Origin: Herbihabitans rhizosphaerae
GTDB lineage: Bacteria; Actinomycetota; Actinomycetes; Mycobacteriales; Pseudonocardiaceae
Reading direction: 5' to 3'
DNA: 64,000 bases
Assembly (NCBI RefSeq): GCF_004216555.1
Contig: NZ_SGWQ01000017.1
Span: 49,212-113,211 of the forward strand
In this document: positions 1 to 9,045 of the stretch, piece after piece
Layout: each line of letters starts with the position of its first letter
Position numbering within the stretch: the first letter of the stretch is position 1
Program-made: the position numbers and the translations under genes
The notes under the pieces: generated by a model
What the model was told of the DNA's origin: nothing
Seen by the model: the letters and a program-made list of their open reading frames with translations, nothing else
The model's database searches: none

Positions 1-3000
1 GGTGAACGTCACGTCGATCGTGTCGTCCGGCAGGCCCTCGCCGCCCCAGTTCCTGGTCAGCTCCGAGCCGAGCATGGTGCCGACCGTGCGGTTGACGTTC
101 CGCACCGGCAGTTCCAGCCGCACCTTGTCACCGGACCGCAGCGCGCCCTCGGCGAGCTGGATCAGCGTGTTGTCCAGCGCCTTGTCCAGGCCGTGGTCCT
201 GGGTCACGACCTGGTGCCGCACCGCGTTCGGCTCGATGTCGGGCACGTGGAAGATCGGCGTCAGGTCGAGGCCGGACGCCTTCCAGTGATCGACAGCGTC
301 CTGGGTGTTCAGCAGCTCGGCGTGCCCGACCGCCTCGGCCAGCGTGCGGAACCCCAGTGCCGCAAGGTGTTCGCGCACTTCCTGGGCGATGAACTCGAAG
401 AAGTTCACCACGTACTCGGCCTTGCCGTTGAACTTGGCGCGCAGCGTCGGGTTCTGCGTGGCGACGCCGACCGGGCAGGTGTCCAGGTGGCAGACGCGCA
501 TCATGATGCAGCCGGACACGACCAGGGGAGCGGTGGCGAAACCGAACTCCTCCGCGCCGAGCAGCGCCGCGATGATCACGTCCCGGCCGGTCTTGAGCTG
601 ACCGTCGGTCTGCACCACGATCCGGTCGCGCAGCCGGTTGGCCAGCAGCGTCTGCTGCGTCTCGGCCAGGCCCAGCTCCCACGGCCCGCCCGCGTGCTTG
701 ATCGAGGACAGCGGAGAGGCGCCGGTGCCGCCGTCGTGCCCGGAGATCAACACCACGTCCGCGTGCGCCTTGGACACACCCGCGGCGACCGTCCCCACCC
801 CGACCTCGGACACCAGCTTCACGTGCACGCGGGCGCGCGGGTTGGCGTTCTTCAGGTCGTGGATGAGCTGCGCCAGGTCCTCGATCGAGTAGATGTCGTG
901 GTGCGGCGGCGGGGAGATGAGCCCGACGCCCGGCGTGGAGTGCCGGGTCTTCGCGATCCACGGGTACACCTTCGGCCCGGGGAGCTGGCCGCCCTCACCG
1001 GGCTTGGCGCCCTGGGCCATCTTGATCTGGATGTCGTCCGCGTTCACCAGGTATTCGCTGGTCACGCCGAACCGCCCGCTGGCGACCTGCTTGATCGCGG
1101 AGCGCCGTTCGGGGTCGTAGAGCCGATCGGGGTCCTCGCCGCCCTCACCGGTGTTCGACTTGCCGCCGAGCCGGTTCATCGCGATCGCCAGCGTCTCGTG
1201 CATCTCCTGGGAGATCGACCCGTAGGAGATCGCGCCGGTGGAGAACCGCTTGACGATCTCCGAGACCGGCTCCACCTCGTCGATCGGCACCGGCTGTCGC
1301 TCGCTCGTGAAGTCGAACAGCCCGCGCAGCGTCATCAGCGCGCGCGACTGGTCGTCGACCGCCTTCGTGTACTCCTTGAAGACCTCGTAGCGCCCGGACC
1401 GCGTGGAGTGCTGCAGCTTGAACACGGTCTGCGGGTTGAACAGGTGCGGCTCACCCTCGCGCCGCCACTGGTAGTCGCCGCCGGTCTCCAGCTCGCGGTG
1501 GCTGGCGTGCACGCCGTCGACCGGGAACGCGGTCCGGTGCCGGCGCGCGACCTCGTCGGCCAGCACGTCGAACCCGACCCCGCCGAGGCGCGACGTGGTG
1601 CCGGCGAAGCAGCGCTCGATCACCTCGGTGCCCAGGCCGATCGCCTCGAAGATCTGCGCACCGGTGTAGGAGGCCACCGTGGACACGCCCATCTTCGACA
1701 TGGTCTTGCGCACGCCCTTGCCCAGCGCCTTGATCAGGTTGCCGGTGGCGTGCTTGGCGTCGGTGTCCTGGATCGCGCCCTGCCCGGCCAGCTCCTCCAC
1801 GGTGGCCATGGCCAGGTACGGGTTCACCGCCGCGGCGCCGTAGCCGAGCAGCAGCGCGATGTGGTGCACCTCGCGCGCGTCACCCGCCTCGACCACCAGA
1901 CCCACCTGGGTGCGGGTCTTCTCGCGCACCAGGTGGTGGTGCACCGCGCCGGTGAGCAGCAGCGACGGGATCGGCGCGTGCTTGGCGGTGACACCCCGGT
2001 CGGACAGCACGATGATCCGCGCGCCGTCCTCGATCGCCTCGCTGACCTCGGTGCAGATCCGCTCCAGCCGGGCCAGCATGGCCTCGCCGCCGCCGTCCAC
2101 GTCGTACACGCCGCGCACGGTCACCGCCTGGTAGCCGGGCAGGTCGCCGTCGTCGTTGATGTGCACGATCTTGGCCAGCTCGTCGTTGTCCAGCACCGGG
2201 AACGGCAGTACGATCTTGCGTGCGTGTGCCGGGGTCGCCTCCAGCAGGTTCGGATGCGAGCCGAGCTGCGTCTCCAGCGAGGTGACCAGCTCCTCGCGGA
2301 TCGCGTCCAGCGGCGGGTTGGTCACCTGCGCGAACAGCTGCGAGAAGTAGTCGAAGATCTGGCGTGGCCGCGAGGACAGTGGTGCCAGCGGCGCGTCGTT
2401 GCCCATCGAGCCGATCGGCTCGGCGCCGGCGCGCGCCATCGGCACCAGCAGCACCGACAGCTCCTCCTCGGTGTAGCCGAACGCCTGCTGCCGGCGCACC
2501 AGTGACGCGTGCGTGGGCACCTCGCGCTCCCGCTCGGGGAGGAACTCCAGCCGCAGGAGGCCGGCGTGCAGCCAGTCCTCGTACGGGTGCTCGGCGGCCA
2601 GCTCGCCCTTGATCTCCTCGTCGTCGACGATCCGCTCGGCGGCGGTGTCCACCAGGAACATCCGGCCCGGCTCGAGGCGCCCCTTGCGCACGATCGTGCT
2701 CTGGTCGATGTCCAGCACGCCGACCTCGGAGGACAGCACGACAAGGCCGTCCTCGGTGACCCAGTACCGGGCCGGGCGCAGGCCGTTGCGGTCCAGCACC
2801 GCGCCGATCTGGGTGCCGTCGGTGAACGACACCAGCGCCGGCCCGTCCCACGGCTCCATCTGCGTGGAGTGGAACTCGTAGAACGCGCGGCGCGCCGGGT
2901 CCATCTCGGTGTGGTTCTCCCACGCCTCCGGGATCATCATCAGCACCGCGTGCGGCAGTGACCGCCCGCCGAGGTGCAGCAGCTCCAGCACCTCGTCGAA

Positions 3001-3867
3001 GATCTGCGAGTCGCTGCCGCCCCCGGAGGCGATCGGGAACAGCCGGCGAAGGTCGCCCGGGATCAGGTCGGAGTCGAGCAGCGCCTCGCGCGCGTTCATC
3101 CAGTTCTGGTTGCCGCGCAACGTGTTGATCTCACCGTTGTGCGCGACGAACCGGTACGGGTGCGCGCGCTGCCAGGACGGGAACGTGTTGGTGGAGAAGC
3201 GGGAGTGCACCAGCCCGATCGCGCTGGTCACGCGCTCGTCGCGGAGGTCGGTGAAGAACGCCGGCACCTGCGCCTCGGTGAGCATTCCCTTGTAGACGAT
3301 GGTGCGGCTGGACAGGCTCGGGAAGTACACGTCGGCGTCGGAGCGCTCGGCCCGCTTGCGCACGCAGAACGCGAGCCGTTCCAGGTCGAGCCCGGTGACA
3401 CCGTCGTCGGCCGGGGCCAGGAACAGCTGCGCGAAGTGCGGCATCGCCTTCGCCGCGGTCGGCCCGGCCTGCTCCACGTGCACCGGCAGCTCACGCCAGC
3501 CCAGCACGCGGGTGTTCTCCTCGCGCGCGATCCGCTCCACCGTGGCGATCGCCGTGGCGCGCTCGGCGGCGTCGGTCGGCAGGAACGCGTTGCCCACGGC
3601 GTAGCCGCCGGGTGCGGGCAGTTCGAAATCCACCACCTCGCGGAGGAAGGCGTCCGGCACCTGGATCAGCAGGCCGGCGCCGTCACCGGTGTCGGGCTCC
3701 GCGCCGCGCGCGCCTCTGTGCTCGAGGTTGCGCAGGGCGGTCAGGGCCTTGGCCACGATGCCGTGATCGCGGCGACCGGCGAGGTCCGCGACGAACGCGA
3801 CACCGCAGGCGTCGTGCTCGTAGCGGCTGTCGTAGAGCCCGCCGACCGGTGAGTCGTGGTGGGTCAC
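1..3867 (-). CDS. gltB: Glutamate synthase large subunit, 3' end outside window
   Basis: Large (alpha) chain of NADPH-dependent glutamate synthase (GOGAT), which turns glutamine plus 2-oxoglutarate into two glutamates. The 1,289 visible codons run off the left edge; the family is about 1,500 residues, so roughly the last 200 (end of the GXGXG beta-helix domain) are missing. A GTG start at 3865-3867 is chosen because GGAGG lies eight bases upstream (3875-3879). The N-terminal class II glutaminase begins EHDACGVAF, so Cys21 is the nucleophile exposed after propeptide removal. The FMN domain carries the Fe-S cysteine cluster in [15 protein letters not shown] and the [10 protein letters not shown] loop. 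gltD is expected beyond the left edge but cannot be seen. Confidence 0.97.
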   Translation of the reverse strand, partial: MTHHDSPVGGLYDSRYEHDACGVAFVADLAGRRDHGIVAKALTALRNLEHRGARGAEPDTGDGAGLLIQVPDAFLREVVDFELPAPGGYAVGNAFLPTDAAERATAIATVERIAREENTRVLGWRELPVHVEQAGPTAAKAMPHFAQLFLAPADDGVTGLDLERLAFCVRKRAERSDADVYFPSLSSRTIVYKGMLTEAQVPAFFTDLRDERVTSAIGLVHSRFSTNTFPSWQRAHPYRFVAHNGEINTLRGNQNWMNAREALLDSDLIPGDLRRLFPIASGGGSDSQIFDEVLELLHLGGRSLPHAVLMMIPEAWENHTEMDPARRAFYEFHSTQMEPWDGPALVSFTDGTQIGAVLDRNGLRPARYWVTEDGLVVLSSEVGVLDIDQSTIVRKGRLEPGRMFLVDTAAERIVDDEEIKGELAAEHPYEDWLHAGLLRLEFLPEREREVPTHASLVRRQQAFGYTEEELSVLLVPMARAGAEPIGSMGNDAPLAPLSSRPRQIFDYFSQLFAQVTNPPLDAIREELVTSLETQLGSHPNLLEATPAHARKIVLPFPVLDNDELAKIVHINDDGDLPGYQAVTVRGVYDVDGGGEAMLARLERICTEVSEAIEDGARIIVLSDRGVTAKHAPIPSLLLTGAVHHHLVREKTRTQVGLVVEAGDAREVHHIALLLGYGAAAVNPYLAMATVEELAGQGAIQDTDAKHATGNLIKALGKGVRKTMSKMGVSTVASYTGAQIFEAIGLGTEVIERCFAGTTSRLGGVGFDVLADEVARRHRTAFPVDGVHASHRELETGGDYQWRREGEPHLFNPQTVFKLQHSTRSGRYEVFKEYTKAVDDQSRALMTLRGLFDFTSERQPVPIDEVEPVSEIVKRFSTGAISYGSISQEMHETLAIAMNRLGGKSNTGEGGEDPDRLYDPERRSAIKQVASGRFGVTSEYLVNADDIQIKMAQGAKPGEGGQLPGPKVYPWIAKTRHSTPGVGLISPPPHHDIYSIEDLAQLIHDLKNANPRARVHVKLVSEVGVGTVAAGVSKAHADVVLISGHDGGTGASPLSSIKHAGGPWELGLAETQQTLLANRLRDRIVVQTDGQLKTGRDVIIAALLGAEEFGFATAPLVVSGCIMMRVCHLDTCPVGVATQNPTLRAKFNGKAEYVVNFFEFIAQEVREHLAALGFRTLAEAVGHAELLNTQDAVDHWKASGLDLTPIFHVPDIEPNAVRHQVVTQDHGLDKALDNTLIQLAEGALRSGDKVRLELPVRNVNRTVGTMLGSELTRNWGGEGLPDDTIDVTFT

Positions 3868-3959
3868 GGGAACGCCTCCATGCTTGGTGCGCGCGGCGTC
3901 GATGACGCGCTGGTGTGCCTGTTTGACGCAGGGTTCAGCCTGGGCACTGGATGGTTGGT

Positions 3960-4021
3960 GCACGTCATCGTGCGAGTGGTGCACACCTCGTCGTGTGCTT
4001 GGCAGCGCACGTCATCGTGCG
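3960..4021. promoter_or_regulatory. Three consecutive dyads in the gltB leader
   Basis: GCACG-TCAT-CGTGC occurs twice (3960-3974 with its trailing G, and 4007-4021). Between the copies lies GCACAC-CTCGTC-GTGTGC (3981-3998). All three lie 94-155 bases upstream of the gltB start, in the 437-base gap between gltB and the divergent operon starting at 4305. Spacing and symmetry suggest a repeated operator or structured leader. No GlnR consensus could be assigned with confidence. The rest of the gap shows no gene; an AT-richer patch at about 4105-4128 could hold promoters. Confidence 0.45.
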
Positions 4022-4304
4022 GCCACTGCGGGCGCTCCGACCGGCTATGGCCAGTGGGCGTCCCGCGCTGTGCGTCGACGGCCCGAAATTACCGGGTCTC
4101 ATGACTCTAGTGTTAACAACGGGTTAGCGCAGCCCCTGAAAAGCCGCTCGTGGGAAATCCCACGCCGTCTTGACCAACATCATGACAGGGCTTTACAGCC
4201 GCGCGAGGCGCGGTGGCCCGAGTCACAAACCTCGAGGGTAGCCGGCAAATACACGCCCTGAATACGATGGACCACTCAGAGTCGCCGGGCGCGAGAGGGG
4301 CCTC

Positions 4305-5174
4305 ATGGGCGTGTCGGACACCAGGGTGATCGATCTGCTCGTCGACACCGATCGGTACCCGCTCACGAGTCCGGACAGCTCCGCCGCACGCGAGGTGGTC
4401 GAGCGCGTCCACGGTGAACTGCGCGACGGCGGGTGCAGCGTGCTGACCGGATTCATCCGCCCCGAGCTGCACGAGTCCCTGCGGCTGGAGGGCGAGCGCG
4501 TCGAGGCCGAGGCCTACGACGACGTGGAGATCGTCAACGCCTACAACATCGACACCGGCACTCCGCTGCCGCCGGGTCATCCCGGCCGGATGACCATGGA
4601 GCGCGGCAACGCGTTCGTGGCCAGGGATCGGCTACCTGCCAATTTCCTGATCCACCAGCTGTACACCAGTGCGCTGTTCCAGCGATTCGTGGCGCGCTGC
4701 TTCGAATTGCCCGAGGTGCACGAGCTCGCCGATCCGCTGTCCGGGTTGGTGCTCAATGTCGTGCGGCCCGGCATGTCACACCCGTGGCATTTCGACATCA
4801 ACGAGTTCACCGTGAGCATGCTGACCAGGGCGCCGGAGGACGGCGGCGGCTTCGAGTACTGCCCGAACATCAGATCGGCCGAGGCGGAGCGGTTCGACGA
4901 CGTGCGCGGGGTGCTCACCGGGCGGCGCGACGACCTGGTGCGCGAGCTGACCCTGCGTCCCGGAGATCTTCAGCTGTTCAAGGGTCGCTATTCGCTGCAC
5001 CGAGTCACTACGGTTCGGGGCGCGATACCGCGACACACCGCGATCTTCGCCTACAGCGAACGACCGGGAGTCCTTGGCAGCGTGGCCAGGACGAAACAGC
5101 TCTTCGGTCGGGTGCTGGAGCAACACCTCGACGCGCAACGGCGCGCGGTGCGGGTTGACCAACTATTGGATTGA
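4305..5174 (+). CDS. BesD/HalD-family Fe(II)/2-oxoglutarate oxygenase, hydroxylase-type metal site
   Basis: 289-residue non-heme iron oxygenase resembling the free amino-acid halogenases BesD/HalD, which chlorinate lysine-like substrates. Family-like stretches include HPWHFDINEFTV, the GGGFEYCPNIR segment, LRPGDLQLFKGRYSLHRVT and IFAYSERPG. The metal ligands can be read as His162, Asp164 and His232. In true halogenases of this family the Asp is replaced by Gly to open a chloride site. Here HxD is intact, so hydroxylation is the expected chemistry (inference from known family biochemistry). ATG at 4305 follows GAGAGGGG. It is the first gene of a three-gene operon with a methyltransferase and a carnitine-type acyltransferase. 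The substrate is unknown; a basic amino acid or a methylated derivative is the simplest guess. Confidence 0.8.
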   Translation: MGVSDTRVIDLLVDTDRYPLTSPDSSAAREVVERVHGELRDGGCSVLTGFIRPELHESLRLEGERVEAEAYDDVEIVNAYNIDTGTPLPPGHPGRMTMERGNAFVARDRLPANFLIHQLYTSALFQRFVARCFELPEVHELADPLSGLVLNVVRPGMSHPWHFDINEFTVSMLTRAPEDGGGFEYCPNIRSAEAERFDDVRGVLTGRRDDLVRELTLRPGDLQLFKGRYSLHRVTTVRGAIPRHTAIFAYSERPGVLGSVARTKQLFGRVLEQHLDAQRRAVRVDQLLD

Positions 5175-5195
5175 CCGACCCAGAATGAGGCATTT

Positions 5196-6017
5196 GTGCA
5201 CTTTGACGCCAGTGGGAAAGTAGCACTGAGTCACATCTATGCCCAGCCCGATCCGCGTACCTATTTCGGGACACTCAGGACACTGGAGTACTGCATTCCG
5301 CAGTTGGCGAAGCCGTACTTCGAGAAGCTGGTCGGCGAATACGTCGAAGAGCACGATGTGCCTGTTGTCAACGTACTGGACATCGGCTGTTCGTACGGTA
5401 TCAACGCCGCGCTGCTGAAATGCGATCTGACCATGGACGCGCTGTACGAGCGGTACGCCGGAGCCGGCGCGGAGTCGCTCCGCCCCGAGGAACTGCGCGC
5501 GCGCGACCGCGACCTGCTCTCCTCGCACGACGCCGCCACCCTGCGGTTCACCGGGCTGGACGTCTCGCTGCCCGCGCTGAACTATGCCCACGAAGTGGGG
5601 TTTCTCGACGCCGCGATTCACGCCGACCTGGAGGAACGCGATCCGACGCCGGAGGAGCGGGAGCAGCTCGCCGGTACGGACGTGGTGTTCTCCACCGGGT
5701 GCGTCGGCTACGTCACGCACAAGACCCTGGCCAGGGTGGTGCGGGCCAATGGCGGACGCAAGCCGTGGATGGCGCACTTCGTATTGCGCATGTTCCCGTT
5801 CACCCAGGTGGCGGAGTGTTTGGCCGAGCTGGGTTACGAAACAATCCGCGTCGACGACGAGGTATTCAAGCAGCGGCGATTCGCGTCGGCCGAGGAGCAG
5901 GCGCAGGTGCTGGACACGCTTGTGAAAATCCATGTCGACCCGGACGGCCTCGAGTCGGAGGGCTGGATGTACGCCGGGCTGTACATCTCGCGGCCGACTC
6001 GTGCAGACGACGAGTAG
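5196..6017 (+). CDS. Class I SAM-dependent methyltransferase of unknown substrate
   Basis: 273-residue cytosolic protein with a Rossmann methyltransferase core. Motif I is VLDIGCSYGINAALL (residues 60 onward), and an acidic residue in FTGLDVSLPALNYA could bind the SAM ribose. The N terminus reads SHIYAQPDPRTYFGTLRTLEYCIPQLAKPYF, a stretch of aromatic and Pro residues that probably forms the substrate lid. GTG at 5196 has GAGG eight bases upstream; no in-frame ATG is better placed. It starts 21 bases after the oxygenase stop and ends 10 bases before the acyltransferase, so the three are co-transcribed. It could build a quaternary ammonium for the neighbouring acyltransferase (inference); it does not look like the histidine methyltransferase EgtD. 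Confidence 0.75.
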   Translation: MHFDASGKVALSHIYAQPDPRTYFGTLRTLEYCIPQLAKPYFEKLVGEYVEEHDVPVVNVLDIGCSYGINAALLKCDLTMDALYERYAGAGAESLRPEELRARDRDLLSSHDAATLRFTGLDVSLPALNYAHEVGFLDAAIHADLEERDPTPEEREQLAGTDVVFSTGCVGYVTHKTLARVVRANGGRKPWMAHFVLRMFPFTQVAECLAELGYETIRVDDEVFKQRRFASAEEQAQVLDTLVKIHVDPDGLESEGWMYAGLYISRPTRADDE

Positions 6018-6027
6018 AAGGAACACA

Positions 6028-7809
6028 GTGAACAGTAGTCAGGAATGGTCGACCCGGACGTTCGGCAACGAGGACCACCTGCCACGGGTCCCGCTGCCCT
6101 CGGTCGCCGACAGTTGCGCGCGATTCCTGGAATGGTGCGCGCCGCTGCTGTCCGCCGAGCAACTCGCCGAGACCGAGCGTGCGGTCGAGCGGTTCCTCGC
6201 CGAGGACAGCCCCGCCCACGAGTTGCAGGCCGAACTGGCGCGCTACGACGGCAGCGGGGTGCGCAGTTGGCTGGACACGTTCTGGCCGGCGCGCTACCTG
6301 GGCCGCCGTGACCGCATCGCGCTCAACGCCAACTTCTTCTTCCTGTTCAAGGATTCCGAGCTGGGACAGGTGCCGCGCGCCGCGCTGCTGACCGCTGCCG
6401 CCGCGCGCTACAAGGTCCAGCTCGACGGGGAGAACGTTCCGCCGATCCTCCAGCGCGGCCAGGCGCAGACCATGGAGCAGAACAAGTTCCTGTTCTCCAC
6501 CACGCGCATTCCGGGTGCCGACCAGGACACCGTGCGCGCGCCGTACGGCGACGAGTGGCCCGGCCCGTCACCCGCGCGGCACATCGTGGTCTTCTTGCGC
6601 GGCAACATGTTCCGCATGGACGTGCTCGGCGAGGACGGCACGCCGTACACGCTCGACGACCTGGAAGCCGGCCTGCACGCCATCATGAAGACCGGTGCCG
6701 CCAGGGCGGATACCCCGGTCGGTCACCTCACGACCAAGGCGCGTGCCGAGTGGGCGGCCAGCCGGCAGGCGCTGATCGACTCCGGCCCGCGCAACGCCGA
6801 GGCGCTGGACACCATCGAGAGCGCGCTGTTCTGCGTGTGCCTCGAGGACTTCGCGCCCACCGATGATCTGCACATGTGCGACCAACTGCTGCACGGTGAC
6901 AGCGGCAACCGGTGGTTCGACAAGGCGGTGTCGTTCGTCGTGTTCGCCGACGGCCGGGCCGGCATCAACATCGAGCACTGCGAGTTGGACGGCACCACGA
7001 TCCTCAGCTTCACCGACGCGGTGCTCGGCACCACGGCCGAGCAGTACGCCGAACTCGCCGAGCCGCACGGGTTGCCCGCCATCGAGCCGATCGAGTTCGC
7101 GCTGGACGACCAGCAGCGGGCCGACATCGGCTCGGCCGCCGCGGCGTTCGCCGAGTTCGCGGAGAACACGGTGAGCCGGGTGCTGTCGTTCACCGAGTTC
7201 GGCGCGAACCGGGCCAAGCAGCTCGGCATGTCGCCGGACGGCTTCGTGCAGATGGCGTACCAGTTGGCGCACAAGCGGGCCAAGGGGACCGTTGGCGCCA
7301 CCTACGAGTCGATCGCCACCCGGCAGTACCAGGGCGGGCGCACCGAGGCGATGCGTGTGGTCACCCCGGAGTCGGTCCGGTTCGTCGAAACCATGGACGA
7401 CCCGGCCGCCGACGCGGCGACCCGCAAGGCCGCTTTCGTGGCTGCCGCGGCGAAGCACGTGTCACGCGCCAAGGAATGCCAGCGCGGCGACGCGCCCGAG
7501 CAGCACCTGTGGGAGCTGCAGCTGATCGCCAAGCGCCGAGGCGAGGACCCGGGCCTGGCGCTGTACGAGTCGCCCGGCTGGACGGTCATGCGCGACGACT
7601 ACCTGAGCACCAGCTCGGCCCCGTCGGTCAACATCCAGTACTTCGGCTTCGGCTCGACCAGCAGCCAGTGCATCGGCATCGCCTACGTGCTGCTGCCGGA
7701 CCGCTTCACCATCTACCTCAGCACCCCGCGCCCGGTCGCCGACGGCATGCACCGCTTCGCCGACGAACTCACCGCCGCCATCACCGAACTGGAGGCGCTC
7801 CTCGCGTGA
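6028..7809 (+). CDS. Choline/carnitine O-acyltransferase family protein
   Basis: 593 residues, close to the usual size of carnitine acetyl-/acyltransferases, which move acyl groups between CoA and the hydroxyl of carnitine or choline. Visible family features: LPRVPLPSVADSC at the N terminus; the LDTFWPARYLGRRDRIALNAN region; the catalytic His317 in IEHCELDGT; the SPDGFVQMAYQLAHKR helix; YQGGRTEAMRV; and LSTSSAPSVNIQYFGFGS near the C terminus. GTG at 6028 follows AGAAGGA; a longer open frame runs upstream but would overlap the methyltransferase and lacks a ribosome site. Such enzymes are common in eukaryotes and scattered in actinomycetes. Its place after a hydroxylase and a methyltransferase suggests the acceptor is a locally made hydroxylated quaternary amine. 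Confidence 0.85.
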   Translation: MNSSQEWSTRTFGNEDHLPRVPLPSVADSCARFLEWCAPLLSAEQLAETERAVERFLAEDSPAHELQAELARYDGSGVRSWLDTFWPARYLGRRDRIALNANFFFLFKDSELGQVPRAALLTAAAARYKVQLDGENVPPILQRGQAQTMEQNKFLFSTTRIPGADQDTVRAPYGDEWPGPSPARHIVVFLRGNMFRMDVLGEDGTPYTLDDLEAGLHAIMKTGAARADTPVGHLTTKARAEWAASRQALIDSGPRNAEALDTIESALFCVCLEDFAPTDDLHMCDQLLHGDSGNRWFDKAVSFVVFADGRAGINIEHCELDGTTILSFTDAVLGTTAEQYAELAEPHGLPAIEPIEFALDDQQRADIGSAAAAFAEFAENTVSRVLSFTEFGANRAKQLGMSPDGFVQMAYQLAHKRAKGTVGATYESIATRQYQGGRTEAMRVVTPESVRFVETMDDPAADAATRKAAFVAAAAKHVSRAKECQRGDAPEQHLWELQLIAKRRGEDPGLALYESPGWTVMRDDYLSTSSAPSVNIQYFGFGSTSSQCIGIAYVLLPDRFTIYLSTPRPVADGMHRFADELTAAITELEALLA

Positions 7810-7925
7810 ACCTGTTCGTGGACGAGGCCCTGCGCGCGGAGGAGCATCCGGGTGTGGTGTTCCGCGCCGGTCCGACCGGCCGTCGCGCGGGGCTGGCCGG
7901 CGGTCCGGACGTGTGGCGGGATTGA
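7806..7925 (+). CDS. 39-residue ORF resembling the tail of a small antitoxin
   Basis: Starts with GTG overlapping the acyltransferase stop as GTGA, so it could be translationally coupled. The product contains HPGVVFRAGPTGRRAGLAGG and ends PDVWRD. I recall this type of pattern from the C-terminal part of small actinobacterial antitoxin-like proteins (the VFRxGPxGRRAxLxGGPDVW type), usually followed by a few more residues and preceded by a helical domain that is absent here. It is either a genuine micro-protein or a decayed fragment. The stop codon lies inside a dispersed repeat. No toxin gene is adjacent. Confidence 0.4.
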   Translation: MNLFVDEALRAEEHPGVVFRAGPTGRRAGLAGGPDVWRD

Positions 7926-7936
7926 GCCCGCTGAAT
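7918..7936 (-). repeat. Dispersed repeat ATTCAGCGGGCTC, copy 1
   Basis: The reverse complement reads ATTCAGCGGGCTCAATCCC, identical over 19 bases to the repeat copy beginning at 35301 and one base different from the copy at 35335. It covers the stop codon of the 39-residue ORF, at the 3' end of the acyltransferase operon. Confidence 0.6.
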
Positions 7937-8038
7937 CACCAATTGGGGTTTGTCAAGTGGAGTGCGGAGATCTGTGGATAACACGGAGCTGTGGATGGCG
8001 TCGTGCGATCAGCGCAACGCCATCCTGACCGCCGGTGA

Positions 8039-9016
8039 TCAACCGATGAAGCCGGCGGACTTCATCCACTCTGTCGCGACCGTGATCGGCTTCTGACCGT
8101 CGACGCTCACCTTCTTGTTCAGCTCGGTGAGCTGATCGGTGGTCAGCTTCTTCGCGATCTCGCCGAAGATCTGCTCCAGCCCGGGGTGCTGGCCGGCGAT
8201 CGGCGCGCGGATCGTGATCGCCGGGTTGTAGATCGGGAAGAACTTCTTGTCGTCGACCAGCGGGGTCAACTTCTGCGCGGGGATGCGGCCGTCGGTCGCG
8301 GCGACCGAGCCGAACGCACAGGTGTCGCCCTTGCCCGCGGTCGGGTAGACGACCGCGTCGTTCAGCTCGTGGATCGAGGTGCCGGGCAGCGCGAAGCCGT
8401 AGGCCTTCTGCAGTCCCGCGAAGCCGTCCTCGCGGCCGGTGAACTCCGGTCCCATGCAGGTCGAGGCCGCCGCCGGGTCCCGCTTCGCGAGTGCGGCGTA
8501 GTCCGACAGCGTGGTGATGTTGTGCTTGGCCTTGGTGCCACTGCTGACCGCGATCGCGTAGGTGTTGTTGGCCGGAGCCGCCGGGAACCAGGTGACGCCG
8601 TTCGCCGCGTCGGCGGCCTTGACGGCGTCGAACATCTGCTGGGGTTCGGCGAACTTCTCGGTCTTCCGCAGGAAGCTCACCCACGCGGTGCCGGTGTACT
8701 CCCAGTACAGGTCGATCTCACTGGTGACCAGCGCCTTGCGCACGTTGTCCGAGCCGGTGATGTTGGTCTTGTCCACCGGGTCGGCGCCGGCCGCCCGCAG
8801 CGCGACGATCGCGATCTGGCCGAGCAGCAACTGCTCGTCGAACTCCTTGGAGCTGACGTTCAGTTTGACGCCGCGCAGGGAACTGATCTCTTTGATCGAT
8901 CCCGAACCGGGTTTGGTGTCCGTCGAGCCCTTGTCCTCCTCGATCGTGCAACCGGCCAGCATGCCGGCTGCCATGGCCAGGCCGAGTACGGCGGTGAACA
9001 TCCGGTGCTTTCGCAT
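8039..9016 (-). CDS. Glycine betaine/choline/carnitine-type ABC transporter substrate-binding lipoprotein
   Basis: 325-residue extracytoplasmic binding protein of the OsmF/OpuCC/ProX group that delivers quaternary ammonium compounds to an OpuC-type importer. The signal ends in the lipobox LAGC (Cys23), so it is a membrane-anchored lipoprotein. Family features: VSSKEFDEQLLLGQI after the linker, ITGSDNVRKALVTSEIDLYWEYTGTAW, and the NPAITIRAPIAGQHPGLEQIF segment. It is the last gene of a four-gene minus-strand operon (permease, ATPase, permease, binding protein), 29 bases after the second permease. Convergence with the acyltransferase operon suggests a related substrate, but the ligand cannot be read from sequence. 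Confidence 0.9.
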   Translation of the reverse strand: MRKHRMFTAVLGLAMAAGMLAGCTIEEDKGSTDTKPGSGSIKEISSLRGVKLNVSSKEFDEQLLLGQIAIVALRAAGADPVDKTNITGSDNVRKALVTSEIDLYWEYTGTAWVSFLRKTEKFAEPQQMFDAVKAADAANGVTWFPAAPANNTYAIAVSSGTKAKHNITTLSDYAALAKRDPAAASTCMGPEFTGREDGFAGLQKAYGFALPGTSIHELNDAVVYPTAGKGDTCAFGSVAATDGRIPAQKLTPLVDDKKFFPIYNPAITIRAPIAGQHPGLEQIFGEIAKKLTTDQLTELNKKVSVDGQKPITVATEWMKSAGFIG

Positions 9017-9045
9017 GCGGTCACTCCTGTGCTGCGGTGGGCGGG

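Noticed and set aside
193..2505. 770-codon plus-strand open frame opposite gltB
   Set aside because: It is a shadow of the GC-rich gltB coding strand: composition is Arg/His/Leu-rich with no recognisable domain, and the minus frame is an unmistakable GltB.
4103..4128. GlnR-like binding site before gltB
   Set aside because: The GTTAAC-containing patch matches only part of the GlnR consensus, and spacing of the second half could not be made to fit.
4305..5174. Annotation of the BesD/HalD-like protein as a halogenase
   Set aside because: The metal ligand Asp164 is present, which is incompatible with the chloride-binding site of this halogenase family.
7973..8000. TGTGGATAA, the reverse of a perfect DnaA box, with a second TGTGGAT nearby
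   Set aside because: One exact box and one partial box are expected by chance; there is no cluster and no replication gene nearby, so it is not an origin.
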